From: Dasypus novemcinctus
Taxonomy: Eukaryota; Chordata; Mammalia; Cingulata; Dasypodidae
Direction of reading: 5' to 3'
NCBI RefSeq assembly: GCF_030445035.2
Contig: NC_080698.1
Location: forward strand, 813,501 to 877,500
Length of the DNA stretch: 64,000 nt
Position numbers and translations under genes: made by a program. Positions 40,601-52,600 of the stretch are shown here, in pieces; position 1 is the first letter of the stretch, and every line of letters starts with the position of its first letter. The notes under the pieces are model-generated. The model was not told where the DNA came from, did not search any database, and was given only the letters and a program-made list of their open reading frames with translations.

Positions 40601-43600
40601 GCACCCCGAAACGCGTGGCTCAGACACCGCCGGCTAGTCCTCTCGGGCACGAGCTCGTTGGGTCTGCGGCTTCGGCCCCTTCTGTGGGGCTGCGCTGCCT
40701 TTCCTGGGACGTGCTCACGTGGTTCCCGTTCCAGCCATCAGGAAGGAGAGGGCAGCAGTGGGGGCCACGCTGTTCAACTCTAGGGCACGACTGTACAGCC
40801 AGCGCATCGCTGTCACTTACGTCCTGTTAGCCAGAACTTAGCCACGTGGTCACAGCCAAGCTGCAAGGGAGTCTGGGAAACGCAGTCTCTGTCCTGGCAG
40901 CCACGTGCCCGCTCACGTGGGTGTCCTGTTAGCAGATGGAGAGAACGGACATTGGAGAGAAGCGGCAGCTGCTGCCACGCCGTCCCGGCCTGGCCTGTCA
41001 TCTCTCGATTCACTGGGCTCCTCTTGCTGTTTCAGAATCCTAGAAAAAGACGCAAGCAACATCGACGCTCTCCAGATTCTAGCCATCCACGAGCTTGCCA
41101 GAGAAGGGGACATGGCCACAGTAAGTTCTTCCAAGACCCAGACGTGGCTCTTGGGACTAACAGAGCCGGGAGGCCCCTCGAACGCTCCCCCAGCCTGAGT
41201 TCCCCTAGGCCCTTCTCTGCAGCTGCGATGTGCCAACGCCCTCCTCCTGCACAGGGCAGGACAGACTAGTCCACCGGAAAGGTGCAGGCTGTGTGGCCTC
41301 AGGCAGTCACTCAGCCTCTCTGAGCCTTACCCTCCCTGATTGGGAAATGCCGACTGCTGCCCCGACTTGCACTGGGGGGACTCGCTGGGATGACAGCGGC
41401 TCCCGGGCCAGCCTGGGGGCTGCGGCGCGGACACAGTGAGGGCTCCTGGCGGCCTGAGTGTGGCTGAAGGGGCAGCTTCTTCCACAAACTCAGGAGCAGA
41501 GAGGCAGGGCCGACTCCCGGGTGAACTGCTGCCCTTTAAGACGCCCGGAGCTGGGGCAGGGGCTGGGCAGGCCTCAGTGTCCCCAGCCGAGGCTGCCCGC
41601 AGCCAGGGGGGCAGCGGGGGCTCTGGCGTGACGTTGTCCGCCTGTCCCTGCAGGCCGTCAGCCGCGTGGAGCAGCTCATCAGGGCGCTGGAGACCAGAGA
41701 GCCCCAGAACCCCAGCCTCCACCTGCAGAAAATCCTCGTCATCTGCAGGCTGGTGCGGACGCCCTCCTCGACGTCGGAAACGCCGCTGCCCCGGGAGGCC
41801 TCTGCCGCAGACCCTCCCCGCTGGGGCTCCCCGTGGTGGCCTGGCGGCCTGCCGCTGGCCGAGGCCTGGCGGGCGGCCGGGCACCCGGGGTTGCTGTGCG
41901 GGGAGAGCCAGCCGCAGGGGCTCCCCGGGGAGGGCAGTGCTGCGCGGGCCGCGGAGCCACGGGCCTCTGCTCCAGGCGCTTTCGTGACGCGCCCGGCAGA
42001 GGCGGGCCGACCCGCACGGGCCCTGTCACCAGCCAAGGCCCCCAGAGGCCGGCGGCCGGACATCGGGTCTCCCTCGCATCCCTCGGCCCCAGAACCAGGC
42101 TTCCCAGAGGGGCCGGTGAGGAGCAGGCCAGCTCCGGGCCCCAGGCCTGCTCTGCGGAGCCGAAGCTCCGGCAGCTTTCAGGGCCCTCCCCATCAGCCGG
42201 ACCAGCTTCCGGCTCTGAAAACCCTCGTGCTGACCCCTTCGGCCTGTTGTGGGGCCCGGCGGGATGGGGACCTCAGGGGCCCCCCACGGACGCCCCAAGG
42301 CGGGCCCGCAGCTGTGGCTGGGGGGCGGCCCTGGGACCTGGACGCCCCGAGGCCCCGACCCAACGTGGCCCATACGGTCTGTCCTTGCAGTGCGGGCGGC
42401 ACCAGGGCGTCCTGCGGCTGGCCAGCAGCTTCCTGGAGCGCACCCTCGTGGCCACACCCGCCTCCGCCCGCGTGGCCACCGAGCTGGGCTACCTCTTCGT
42501 CCTGCAGGACCAGGTGAAGCAGGCGTCCCTGTGGTACTCGGAGGCCATGAAGCAGGACGAGAGCAGCGTGGCCGCCTTGACAGGTCTGCGCGGGCGGCGT
42601 GGGGCCAGGCGAGGGCTGGGCGAGAGGCAGGGCAGGACGCGTTCTCTCCGGAAGTGGGGGGCTGGGTGCAGCGCAGGGAGGGCCACCTGTGACCGCACCC
42701 GTGCAGATGAAAGGCACACCACACGGGTCCCCAGACACGACGGCAGCGCGCCGACACAGCCGCACAGAGTCCAGCAGTGTCATGCCTGCCCTGGAGCTCA
42801 GCCCTGCCTCAGGCTGGTGCTGGAGACGCCCCCACAAGCCCAAAGCCTGTGGGCTCTCTGTACCCCGCCCCCACGGGAAGGCCTTTACTTCCCTGTCCAT
42901 CCAGAGGCTTCTCCTTAACCCCGTCTGCAAATGCCACGTGAGTTCTCCCGCACCCCACTTTCATTTTAGACCTTTTTCAAAAGCCCCGCGCCACGGTCTT
43001 TGGTGAGCGCTGACCTGGCAGTGCTGAGCGCGGTCCAGCCGGGCTCTTGCCTCAGGCCGTGTGCTTTGGGGCGCGCTGCTCCTTGTCTGACACAGCCGCC
43101 AGCATAGCTCGTCGCGCCAGGCTGACGCTCAGCCCCAGCTTCTCCCTCCGTCCCAGAGTCCAGGAAAATGACAGAAGGTGTTTTAAGCAGACGAGTCCAT
43201 TGCTAGAAACAGGGAAATGTACCACCATTGGACCAGAGACTCTAAGAAAGTTCCCCTTTCTAGAAGGTGTAAAGTAGATGGCATCAAATATGTGGAGACT
43301 GCCAGCAGGTCAAGAAGCCTATAAGCAACATAGACAGAGAAATGTCAGCTAAAGAAACAAGTAGACCAGCTTTCCCTGAAGAGCACCAGAAAAGACAGAA
43401 AACACAAGTTTGGGGTCCCAGGGGCTGCCTGGGCAGGCACAGAGGTAATGGGGGAGACTGGAACTGCACCAGGCTCAGGAGTCAGATCAAGGAGGCGCTT
43501 GCTGGGCGCTGGGCAGGAGGGCAGAGCCCACGAGATTCCCACCACACCAGGGGCCGAAGGGCAACAAGACCAGGCAAAATCCCCCAGAACATTCCCCCAG

Positions 43601-46600
43601 CAGGCTAAGTCTGCCCACTCCCTCGTCCAGCCGGCCAGCGGAGGGAAGTCCACTGGTGAGCATGTCCATCCCACTCACCCGGCCCGGGCCAGGGCCCCTC
43701 AGCTGCGACTGATAACTGGCATTTCTGGGGAAATACTCGTCGGTCGTTTGTAAATCTGCTAGCTGTCTGAAGAGGGCCAGGGAACACCAAAGATGTTGGC
43801 TGCCTTGGGACACAGAAAAGAGAGCCCACCCACAAAAAAAAGAAACCCCCTTCAGCCTTTGGAGAGGCTCTTAGGTCAACAAGTAAAGAACACGCTACTA
43901 CGAAGAAGGTGCAAAGAAGTAAAGAGCTGCTGAAGATTCAGAGCATGACTGCAAAGTAAAAAGTCCATAGACCCAGGAATGAGGTGGACGTAGTTGACAA
44001 CCAAGATGGGGCCTAGGAAGACAAGCAGAGTAAACGTATAAATACGCCAAGTTAGCCCAGAAATATCTGTGAAAGAGCCGCAGTAGGAGCAGAGGGGGTG
44101 TGTCCTCCCAGCCATCCAAACGTGACACACAAACAACAGAAAAGCCTCTAGCCTGAGGCCGGGGCTGAGTGAATGGACAGAGGGTAGACAGAGGAGTAGC
44201 TCTTGAGTAACTGATGTTAGACACCTGGGCGTCCATTATGAAAAACGTCTGGTCCTGTTCTCACATCACGTTCAAAAGTACGTCCCAGACGAATTGTATT
44301 TAAAGATAAAAATTAAAGGAAACTTGGGCTTCCCTGGGCATTCTAAGTCTGACTGCAAACTCAGAAACTAATAATAAAGGAAAGGATTTTACAGATTTGA
44401 CTCCATAAAACAATTAAGTGACTGGGTGGCAAAAGACCCTGTAAAAATAGTTCAAGGGTAAATGGCAAGCTGGTAGAAAATGTTTGCAACAAAGGGTTAA
44501 TTTAATTTTGTTGGAGAAAAACGGCACTTACTGGGATACGAGACTGATATGACCACAGGCAGAGAAAGAATGTATTGAGAAGCTCTCCCCATGGAGGGGG
44601 TCTGAGGAACAGACTGCAGCTCCCCCACCAGCATGGTAGGGGTCTGAAGAGAGACTTCGGCCCACTCCTGGAAGGGGGGACTTGAATTTATCCAGAACTT
44701 TCCCAGGCGGGGAGTTGATAGTCGGTGGGGGGGTGGAGGGTCCGAGTGAGGGGCAGGGGCCGAGAGGAAGCCCTAGAGGTGGAAACTCTCCTGACAGTGA
44801 CTAGAGGATGGTGGGTTGGGGAGTTAAGGTTTGCTGGAATGCTGCAGGAGCAGATGCCTCTTTGCTCTGTAGGGATTCAAGGGTTTATCTCCCTCTGATA
44901 TGCATGGAGGGAAGGTTTCCATCTCGTTCCTCCCTCTGTAGGTGGTTTCTTTACTTAACCTGTGGGGGAAGTGCCGCCCTTAGCCATGTAGGCTTGTGGG
45001 GGACGGGGTTAGCCTTTCCCCAGTGCATTTCAGGGGAAATTGAGCTACAGCTTGTTAATTGTTGCAAACCTCTAACAAATATATAAAGAGAAAAAATATC
45101 ACCACCAATGAAAAACAGGCAAAGTCTATGGACGGGAAATTCACAGCATAAAAGAAAAGGCCATTAAGTATATGAAAAGGTATTCATTTTCACTAGTAAT
45201 CAGAGAAATGCAAATTAAAACAATGACTTTTCATTTACTTTTTAGGCTGGCAGAGATTAGAGCATGTCAGCAGGGTTGTGGAAAGGACTTTCAAATCCTA
45301 GTGGCAATAGTATAACTTCAAGTATATTTGGAGAGCAAATACGGTGTTTGTAGCAAATTGGTGTTACTTAACCAACATTTTAAATATGCATGTCCTGTGG
45401 CCATCAACTTCAGAAATGTGAACATATAGAAATGTTCACTATGGCAATTGTAATATTTAAACTTTTAAAACACACAAAGGAAATCAAGTGTGTGTCCTTT
45501 AACAGGGCAATGGTGCCATAAAATGTTACATCCATACAGTGGAATATTATAGCACCATGAAAAAGAAAGGAGTAGATTTGCACGAACTGATGAGAAAACA
45601 TGTCAATAATATGTAAAGTGAACAAGGCAAGTTGCAGGATGGTATATACAGTTGATTCCACTTGTGTTTAGAAAATAGCCTGTTAGCATGAGCGTATGCG
45701 TACACACAGGTGGATCTGGGCTGTGTGTGTATGTTAATAACGTGTGAAAGCTCAGAAAGAGGCTTGAAGGACTACGCGTCAAACTGCTGACAGTGGTTAG
45801 TTATCTCCTGAGCACGGCAGGGACGTTTTCATAGGTTGCCGTGTAACATACATTCTTACCACACACAGGTAAGAGGTTTAACGTCATAAAGATGTGGGAA
45901 CAGACCGGAGGCCTGGCCTGGGCCGTCCCGCCTGGCGCCCGGCTTGCACGCGCAGTGCCCGCCACTCACCTCACTCTGGCCCCTTCGCAGGCATCATCTG
46001 GTGCCAGATTCTGGACGGGCACCTGGACGAGGCCGAGCAGCAGCTGGAATTCCTGAAGGAAGTGCAGCAGTCCCTGGGGAAGTCGGAGGTGAGAGCTCGC
46101 TGGGGCGGGCGCGGGCCCTGCCCTCCTCCCGCCCGGCGCGGCCTCGCCCTCGCCCCCGGTCGCGCAGGCTGGCGTCGCGCCAAGGCGGGGCTCCCGGCGG
46201 CAGGTGCTGGTGTTCCTGCAAGCCCTCCTGGCGTCGCGGAGGCACCAGCGCGAGCAGGAGGCCACGGAGCTCCTGCGGGAGGCGGCGGAGCTGCACTTCG
46301 CCAGCATGCAGGGGCTCCCCCTGAGCGCCGAGTACTTCGAAAGGCTGGACCCCTTCTTCCTGCTGTGCATCGCCAGGGAGTACCTGCTCTTCTGCCCCAA
46401 ACAGGTGAGCGTGGCACGCCTGCGGCGGCGGGGGTCGGGCGTGGGTGCCCACCAAGGGCAGAGGCGGGGCCTCGCCTGGCCGGTCCCGGCGCTGAGCTGC
46501 CCAGTGCTGCGGGACCTTGAGCTGCAGCACGCCGTCCCCCGGAGGCTGTCGGGCAGCTCCGCCTCTGCCTCTCCCGCAAGCTCCGCTGCCCGCAGGCCTC

Positions 46601-49600
46601 CCTCGCCAGGCCTCCCTCGCCAGGCCCCTGCCTTTACCCTGCAGTCCCGTCCTGCGTCCTGCTCATCCTGTCCCCGGCTCCCTGTAATAAGCCGCTCAGC
46701 AGCTACTGTAAACCAGGGGCGGGCCGTGAGGAAGCAGAGCCCCAGGCCTGGAGCCAGCGCCCCGCGGTGCAGGGGTGCGAGCCGGGGAGTGAGGTCAAGC
46801 CCCGCGCAGCGAGCGCCCGGCCCGTGCCCTGCAGCCCGGCCCCGCTCTTCCCACAGCCCCGGTTGCCCGGCCAGCTCGTGTCTCCGCTTCTCAAGCAAAT
46901 CTCCGCGATCCTGAGCCCTGTGGTGCGGGCAGCGCCGGCCCTGACCGAGCCCCTGCACCTGATGGCGCAGGTCAAGTGCCTCTCAGGTGAGCGCTGGCCC
47001 TGCGACCTGCACGCCCGTCGGTCTGTCCAGGCACCGACTCCCTGCCTGGGGCCCTACCCCCTGGCACCAGGTGTCAACCCGCGTCCTGGGAGATACAGTC
47101 GTGCTGGAAACAGGCGGGAACCGCCCGCCCCAGAGCGCGCATCCGGCAGAGGAAAGGCAACCAGCAGCCACCGAGCGCTCCGTCGCCCGCGGCGGGGGGG
47201 CGGGCTGCTGCGCAGGAGGGCACTGGGGCATCACCCACGGCGGGGGGGCTGCCGCTCAGGAGGGCAAGGGAGGGGTGCAGGGGGGTCACCGGGGCGTCGC
47301 CCCTGGCGGGGAGGCTGCGGCGAAGGAGGGGCACAGCAGGGGCTCCTGGGCCGCGGCCGTCAGCGCCTCCACCAAGCAAGGTCACCCTTCCAGCCTCTCC
47401 CTGCTGGCGCGGGAGGGAGAGGGAGACGCCTCCGCGCTGCCCTGGCCACAGGGCCCCCTGCAGCCCTCTGCCCTCTCCCCGGGCTGCGCCCCCGCATCCC
47501 GCCCAGGCTGGGGGCTTCCGAAGGACCCGGAGCCCGTGGGCTGCAGTGGGGGGTCTCGCCGGGGCCTCGGGCCTCGCCTCCCGCCAGGTGCCAGGCGTCC
47601 TGGGTGGGAAGACCCCCGGGGAGGCTGCCAGCGGGTTTGGGGCTAGAGCGGGGTCTCCGGCTGCTGAGGTTGCCATGGTGACGTCGGTCCCACAGCTGGG
47701 GCAGCGGCAGGGAGCGGGCGCCCCCCTCACAGCAGGAGTGCGAGGGGCCTGGCTGCAGGGCGCCTTCACCCCAAGAGCAGAAGCTCAGGCTTAGGGGCGC
47801 TGGGCTTAGGGCTGGCTCGGCCGCCTCCACCCTTAGGCCCCTGGCCCCCTGCCCCCTGCTCTTAAGGAAACAGCAGCACCAGCCGTGCGGCCGGGCGGAG
47901 GTGGGCGCTGCGGCACAAATGCCCGGGGACGGCTGCTCCGGCGCCGGGCTCTGCCGCGTCCTGGGCGCGGGAGCTGAGACTCCAGGTGGGGCACGAGGCG
48001 GGCCCTGAAGAGGGAGGCTGGAGGCGAGCGGCCTGCGGCTTTCATCTCGGGCGGGACCTCGAACGTGGCACCGCGGCATGGGGCCAGGCCCCAGCGTCCT
48101 GGAAACGGCATGCACGCCTCATCCGGCTGGCGTGCTGGGTCCAGGCAGCCCACGCACCCGCGTTTCCAGGGGAGCTGGAGAATGCCCAGAGCACCCTGCA
48201 GCGCTGCCTGGAGCTGGACCCCACCTCCGCCGAGGCCCACCTCCTGCGGGCGCAGATCTACCTGGCGCAGGGCAACCTGGCCATGTGCTCCCACTGCCTG
48301 GAGCTGGGCGTGAGCCACAACTTCCAGGTGGGCCCGCCCCTCACACCCCACCCAGCCTGGGGGCGGGGCAGGCGCAGGCTCAGGACCCGTGGCTCTGGGG
48401 CCTCCGGGGGCTCCGGTGCCGTGGACGACGGCGGCCAGCAGGGGCGCCACGCTCTGCCCTGCCCCTTGTAGGTCCGAGACCACCCTCTGTACCACCTCAT
48501 CAAGGCCAGGACCCTCAGCAAGTCCGGGGACTACCCAGAGGCCATAAAGACGCTGAAAACGATTACGAAGTTACCAACCCTGAGCCTGCAGGAGGGCAGG
48601 AGATGCCGGGGGCCCTCCCTGCGGCCCAGCGAGCGGGTGTCCGTCCTGCTGGAACTGGCAGAGGCCCTCCGGCTGAACGGGGAGCTGGTGAGCAGGCGCC
48701 ATCCTCTGGGACGGGGAGTGCTGGAGGTGGGGCCTTGGGCTCCACCGATGTGTCCTTGCGCGGCTGCTTGAGCTCGCGTGCATTTGAGTGCGTGTCTCTG
48801 CCCGCCTGAAAGTCTTCGGTCCAAACCCCGCCGCGCCCTGCCTGGCCGGCCCTGCCTACCTCGCTGTCCCCCGTGTCCAGAGGGGCAGGGCACTCCATGG
48901 GTGCTGGCCGTTCCACCTCTTCATCAGTGGTGCCCCTCACAGTTTTGCTGTGCGCAACCTGCTCAGCTGTACGGGGCAGCCCTGTAAGGTCCAGCTGAGC
49001 AGAGGCAGGGAGCACGGAGCGGTGGGGAGCTCAGAGGCGGGAGGGGCCGCAGAGCCCCCGGGCCGCCTCCCTGACCCACTTCCCTGGGGAGCCAGCCCCG
49101 CAGGCCTCTGCTCTTAAGATACAAACGGCCTGGGGCACAGTTTGTGCTGGTCTCCAGTAGGTCGGCCAAAAGGAACAAAAGAATTAAAAGTAGAGAGGGC
49201 ATCTCCACTTTAATGGAGCAAGGGGCAGCACTCCCCAGCAGCCGGTCATTAGGCTGCTGCTCTTCTGAGCCTGGCCTGTGCTAGGCCCTGTGGTAGGACC
49301 AGGGAGGAAACCGAGGCAGAACGGGCCTGCATCGCCCAGGTTTCCCAGGAGGCGGACGGGCTGCGGGCCAGTGTCTCTTAGAGCTGCACGCCTGGGGCTG
49401 TGGCCAGGCCACACGAGCCGGCGGTCCTACGGGAGCCGGGCCCTGGACAGGCGTCTGCTGGGAGCACTGCAGTCTTCTCTGCCCCGGCCCATCCAGGGGA
49501 GGGGGCCGTACGGAGGAGCTCACTGGGAACCAGCTTGCGCCACGCCGAGCCAGGGGGCGCGTGGGTCCTGAGCTGCGGCCTCCGCTGTGCACCCAGAGCT

Positions 49601-52600
49601 CCGTCCTCCGCGACGGCTGCTAGGCTGAGGGCAGTCGTGCTGCCCCGGAAGCTCAGCCGCTCCTCCCTGCCGGCCCAGCCTCAAGGAGGGGCAGGCTTAG
49701 CTGGGGCCTGTGCGTTTAAGGACAGCAGGTGTCAGAGGCGTCTAAATTGAACAATATGGGGTGAACTGGAAGGGAGGGAGGGAGACAGGGAGAGAGGAGG
49801 AAAGAAAGGAAGGACAGGAAAGGAAAGGAGGGAAGGGAAAAGGAAATAAAAAATGATGTAAAATAATAAGCAAAAGAGATGTAGAGATTACACTCTAAGA
49901 GAAAAATTACCATAAACAAATATGTTTACAAAAAATTCCTGAACCCAATAAAAATAAAAACCTGGAATCTTGGGGAAAAGTCAAGGACAAGCATAAGAGC
50001 TCGATGAAGGGTTCTAGTAAAACAGGGAAAGAGGAAAAGGAGGCTGTCGGGGTTAGCGAAAGTCATCGTAGAAAACAGTGCTACCGTATACAAAACTATA
50101 ACCTCACAAGGAACAGGAGTAAACTTGCCAAGACCCTTGGACCTGGGGGAAACAGCTGAGGAAACCAGGAAAATGATTAAAAACAGACAACGGGCAGCCG
50201 ACAAAGGCATAATCAATTTTCCCGAAGAGACAGAAAAAACAGAACAGAGAAAACGTGAGGCTAGGGAGGGAGACTTCCTGTGACGAGGGCAGACTGTGCA
50301 GAGGGGCGCCTGTGAGGGAGGAAGGTCCCGTGAGGATGAGCAAGAGTCCGCGGCGTCGGGGAAGGTCCACGCGGCCTCGGCAGAGTGCACCGGCGAGGAG
50401 AAGCATTCGGGCCGGCCGCAGGCTTTTGCTCCACAGCACTCAGCGTGAGGAGACACCTGAGCGTGTGAACGGGGCTGCGGGGGGCTGCCCCAGGGTCGCT
50501 GTGGGTGAACGCAAAGAAGGACCTGCTGAAAAAGAGACCTGGAGAGTCGTGGTGCCAACCAAACCTTTCTGAAAATTTCACTTATAGATACAATCCAGCC
50601 GACCGAAACATGAAATAATGCCTCTCTGAGTAGAAAAAAAAATAGGCATAAAAGGACAGAAGTGATTCCAGTTAAGCACAGAACCAACCTAAATCAATCT
50701 ACACATATTTACATTGAAATAACTGGTAATGTTTACACTAACCCAGTATAATGTCTAAGTTCTTGAAATAAAAGCTAGGTAAAGTCAACAATAATTTCAT
50801 AGTAAGGGAAGCAGATTTGGCTCAACAGGTAGAGCATCTGCCTACCACATGGGAGGTCTGCGGTTCAAACCCCGGGCCTCCTTGACCTGTGTGGTGCTGG
50901 CCCATGCACAGTGCTGATGTGCGCAAGAAGTGCCCTGCCACGCAGGGGTGTCCCCCGCGTAGGGGAGCCCCACACGCAAGGAGTGCACCCCGTAAAGAGA
51001 GCCGCCCAGCGCAAAAGAAAGTGCAGCCTGCCCAGGAGTGGCATCGCATACATGGAGAGCTGACACAGCAAGATGATGCAACAACAGACAGATTCCTGGA
51101 GCCGCTGACAAGAATACAAGCAGACACAGAAGGACACAACAAATGGACACAGAGCAGACAACTGGGGGTAGGGGAGGGGAAAGGGGAGAGATAAATAAAA
51201 AATATTTAAAAATTTAAAAAAAAATTTCATAGTAAAATCCCACGAAAAGATTCCAAAGAGGGGAGAGATGGGAAGAGAAGGGGCACACGACATAAACTGT
51301 TGCTTTTCCCCGTCTTTATGGGTGATCGGGGGTTGCACTTTAGGTTAAGACACTGAGAAGTAAAAATAATTCATGCTAGATTAAAAGCAAACTGTTTCCA
51401 CCAAATGAATCAAGAATTGGGGAAAAAGAAAACGGCCACATGTCAAAAGGCAGCAAAGCAAAGCACAAGTATCACAGAAAAGAAGAAATAAAACAAGGCG
51501 GCCAGCGCTCACGTGCAGCTACCTGTGAGAATGAAACAACGAAATGAACGTCCTACCAAATGGTTTGAACAGACGACGGCTCCTCTGCTAACTCCAAACA
51601 CCAAGGGGCGCAGAAGCAAAGTGAGGAGATGGTGCAGACACGCCAGCAACAAGGCGAGAGCAGGGGTTGAGGCACGGGTATCTGGCGAGGCACCGCAAAA
51701 AGCACCGCAAGGGGCAAAACAGCTACTTAGCGAAGCTAATTAAGGGTACGAAGATGACGACGATATAACCAAATGGAGCTTTACGTGCTGAAGGGCATCC
51801 CATTAAAACATCTGCCAAAAGCAGGCTGTCCCGGGAGGTGCGCCCGTCAGGTCTCCCGTCGCAGGGAAACCGCCAGCAGCCAGCGCTTCGCGGCGCCAGG
51901 GCCCGCCCTGCAGTTGGGGTTCGCTGCCCTCGGCCCGCTCCCTGGGTGGGCGTGGGGAGGGGTGGGTGTGCCCTGGGGTGCCGGCTGGTGCCTGGAGGGT
52001 CCCCCGGGTCCGTGTTTCAGCACGAGGCCACCAAGGTCATGCAGGACGCCATCCACGAGTTCAGAGGCACAACGGAAGAAATCCGCGTCACCATCGCCAA
52101 CGTGGACTTGGCCATGAGCAAGGGGCACGTGGACGAGGCGCTGGGCTTGCTGAGGGACGTCACGCCTGGGCAGCCCTGCTACACAGAAGCCAAGGAGAAG
52201 ATGGCCAGCATCTACCTGCAGAGCCGCAGAGACACCCGCCTGTACATCGGCTGCTACCGGTGAGCCCCTCCCCGGGGGTTCTGGGGTCTCCTGGGTGCGT
52301 CTGAGCGAGCGTGGGGCGTCCCGTGGGTGGAACAGGAGCCTGTGGCTGGTCTGGGGGCCCAGAGCTGCCTCCCCGCCACCCTGCTCTCCCTCCACCCCCA
52401 GGGCTCCGAGGCCTAGCCTCCAGGGCGACAGCCCCTGGCTCCGCGGCCTGGGGGGTAACGTCCAGGGGCTTGGTGTGGCCACGGGGTGTTAGGGGAGGGA
52501 GAGAGGAGAGCAGCCCGAGGGGCAGGAGTGCAGAGGAGGCGTGGCGGCCTTCCGTGGCCTGAGCGGGCGTCCCCCAGCCTGACCGCCCACCGGTCACTTG

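Noticed and set aside
50806-50880. tRNA gene
   Set aside because: It has A and B boxes but the rest does not form a tRNA. It is the head of a SINE with tail and target-site duplication.
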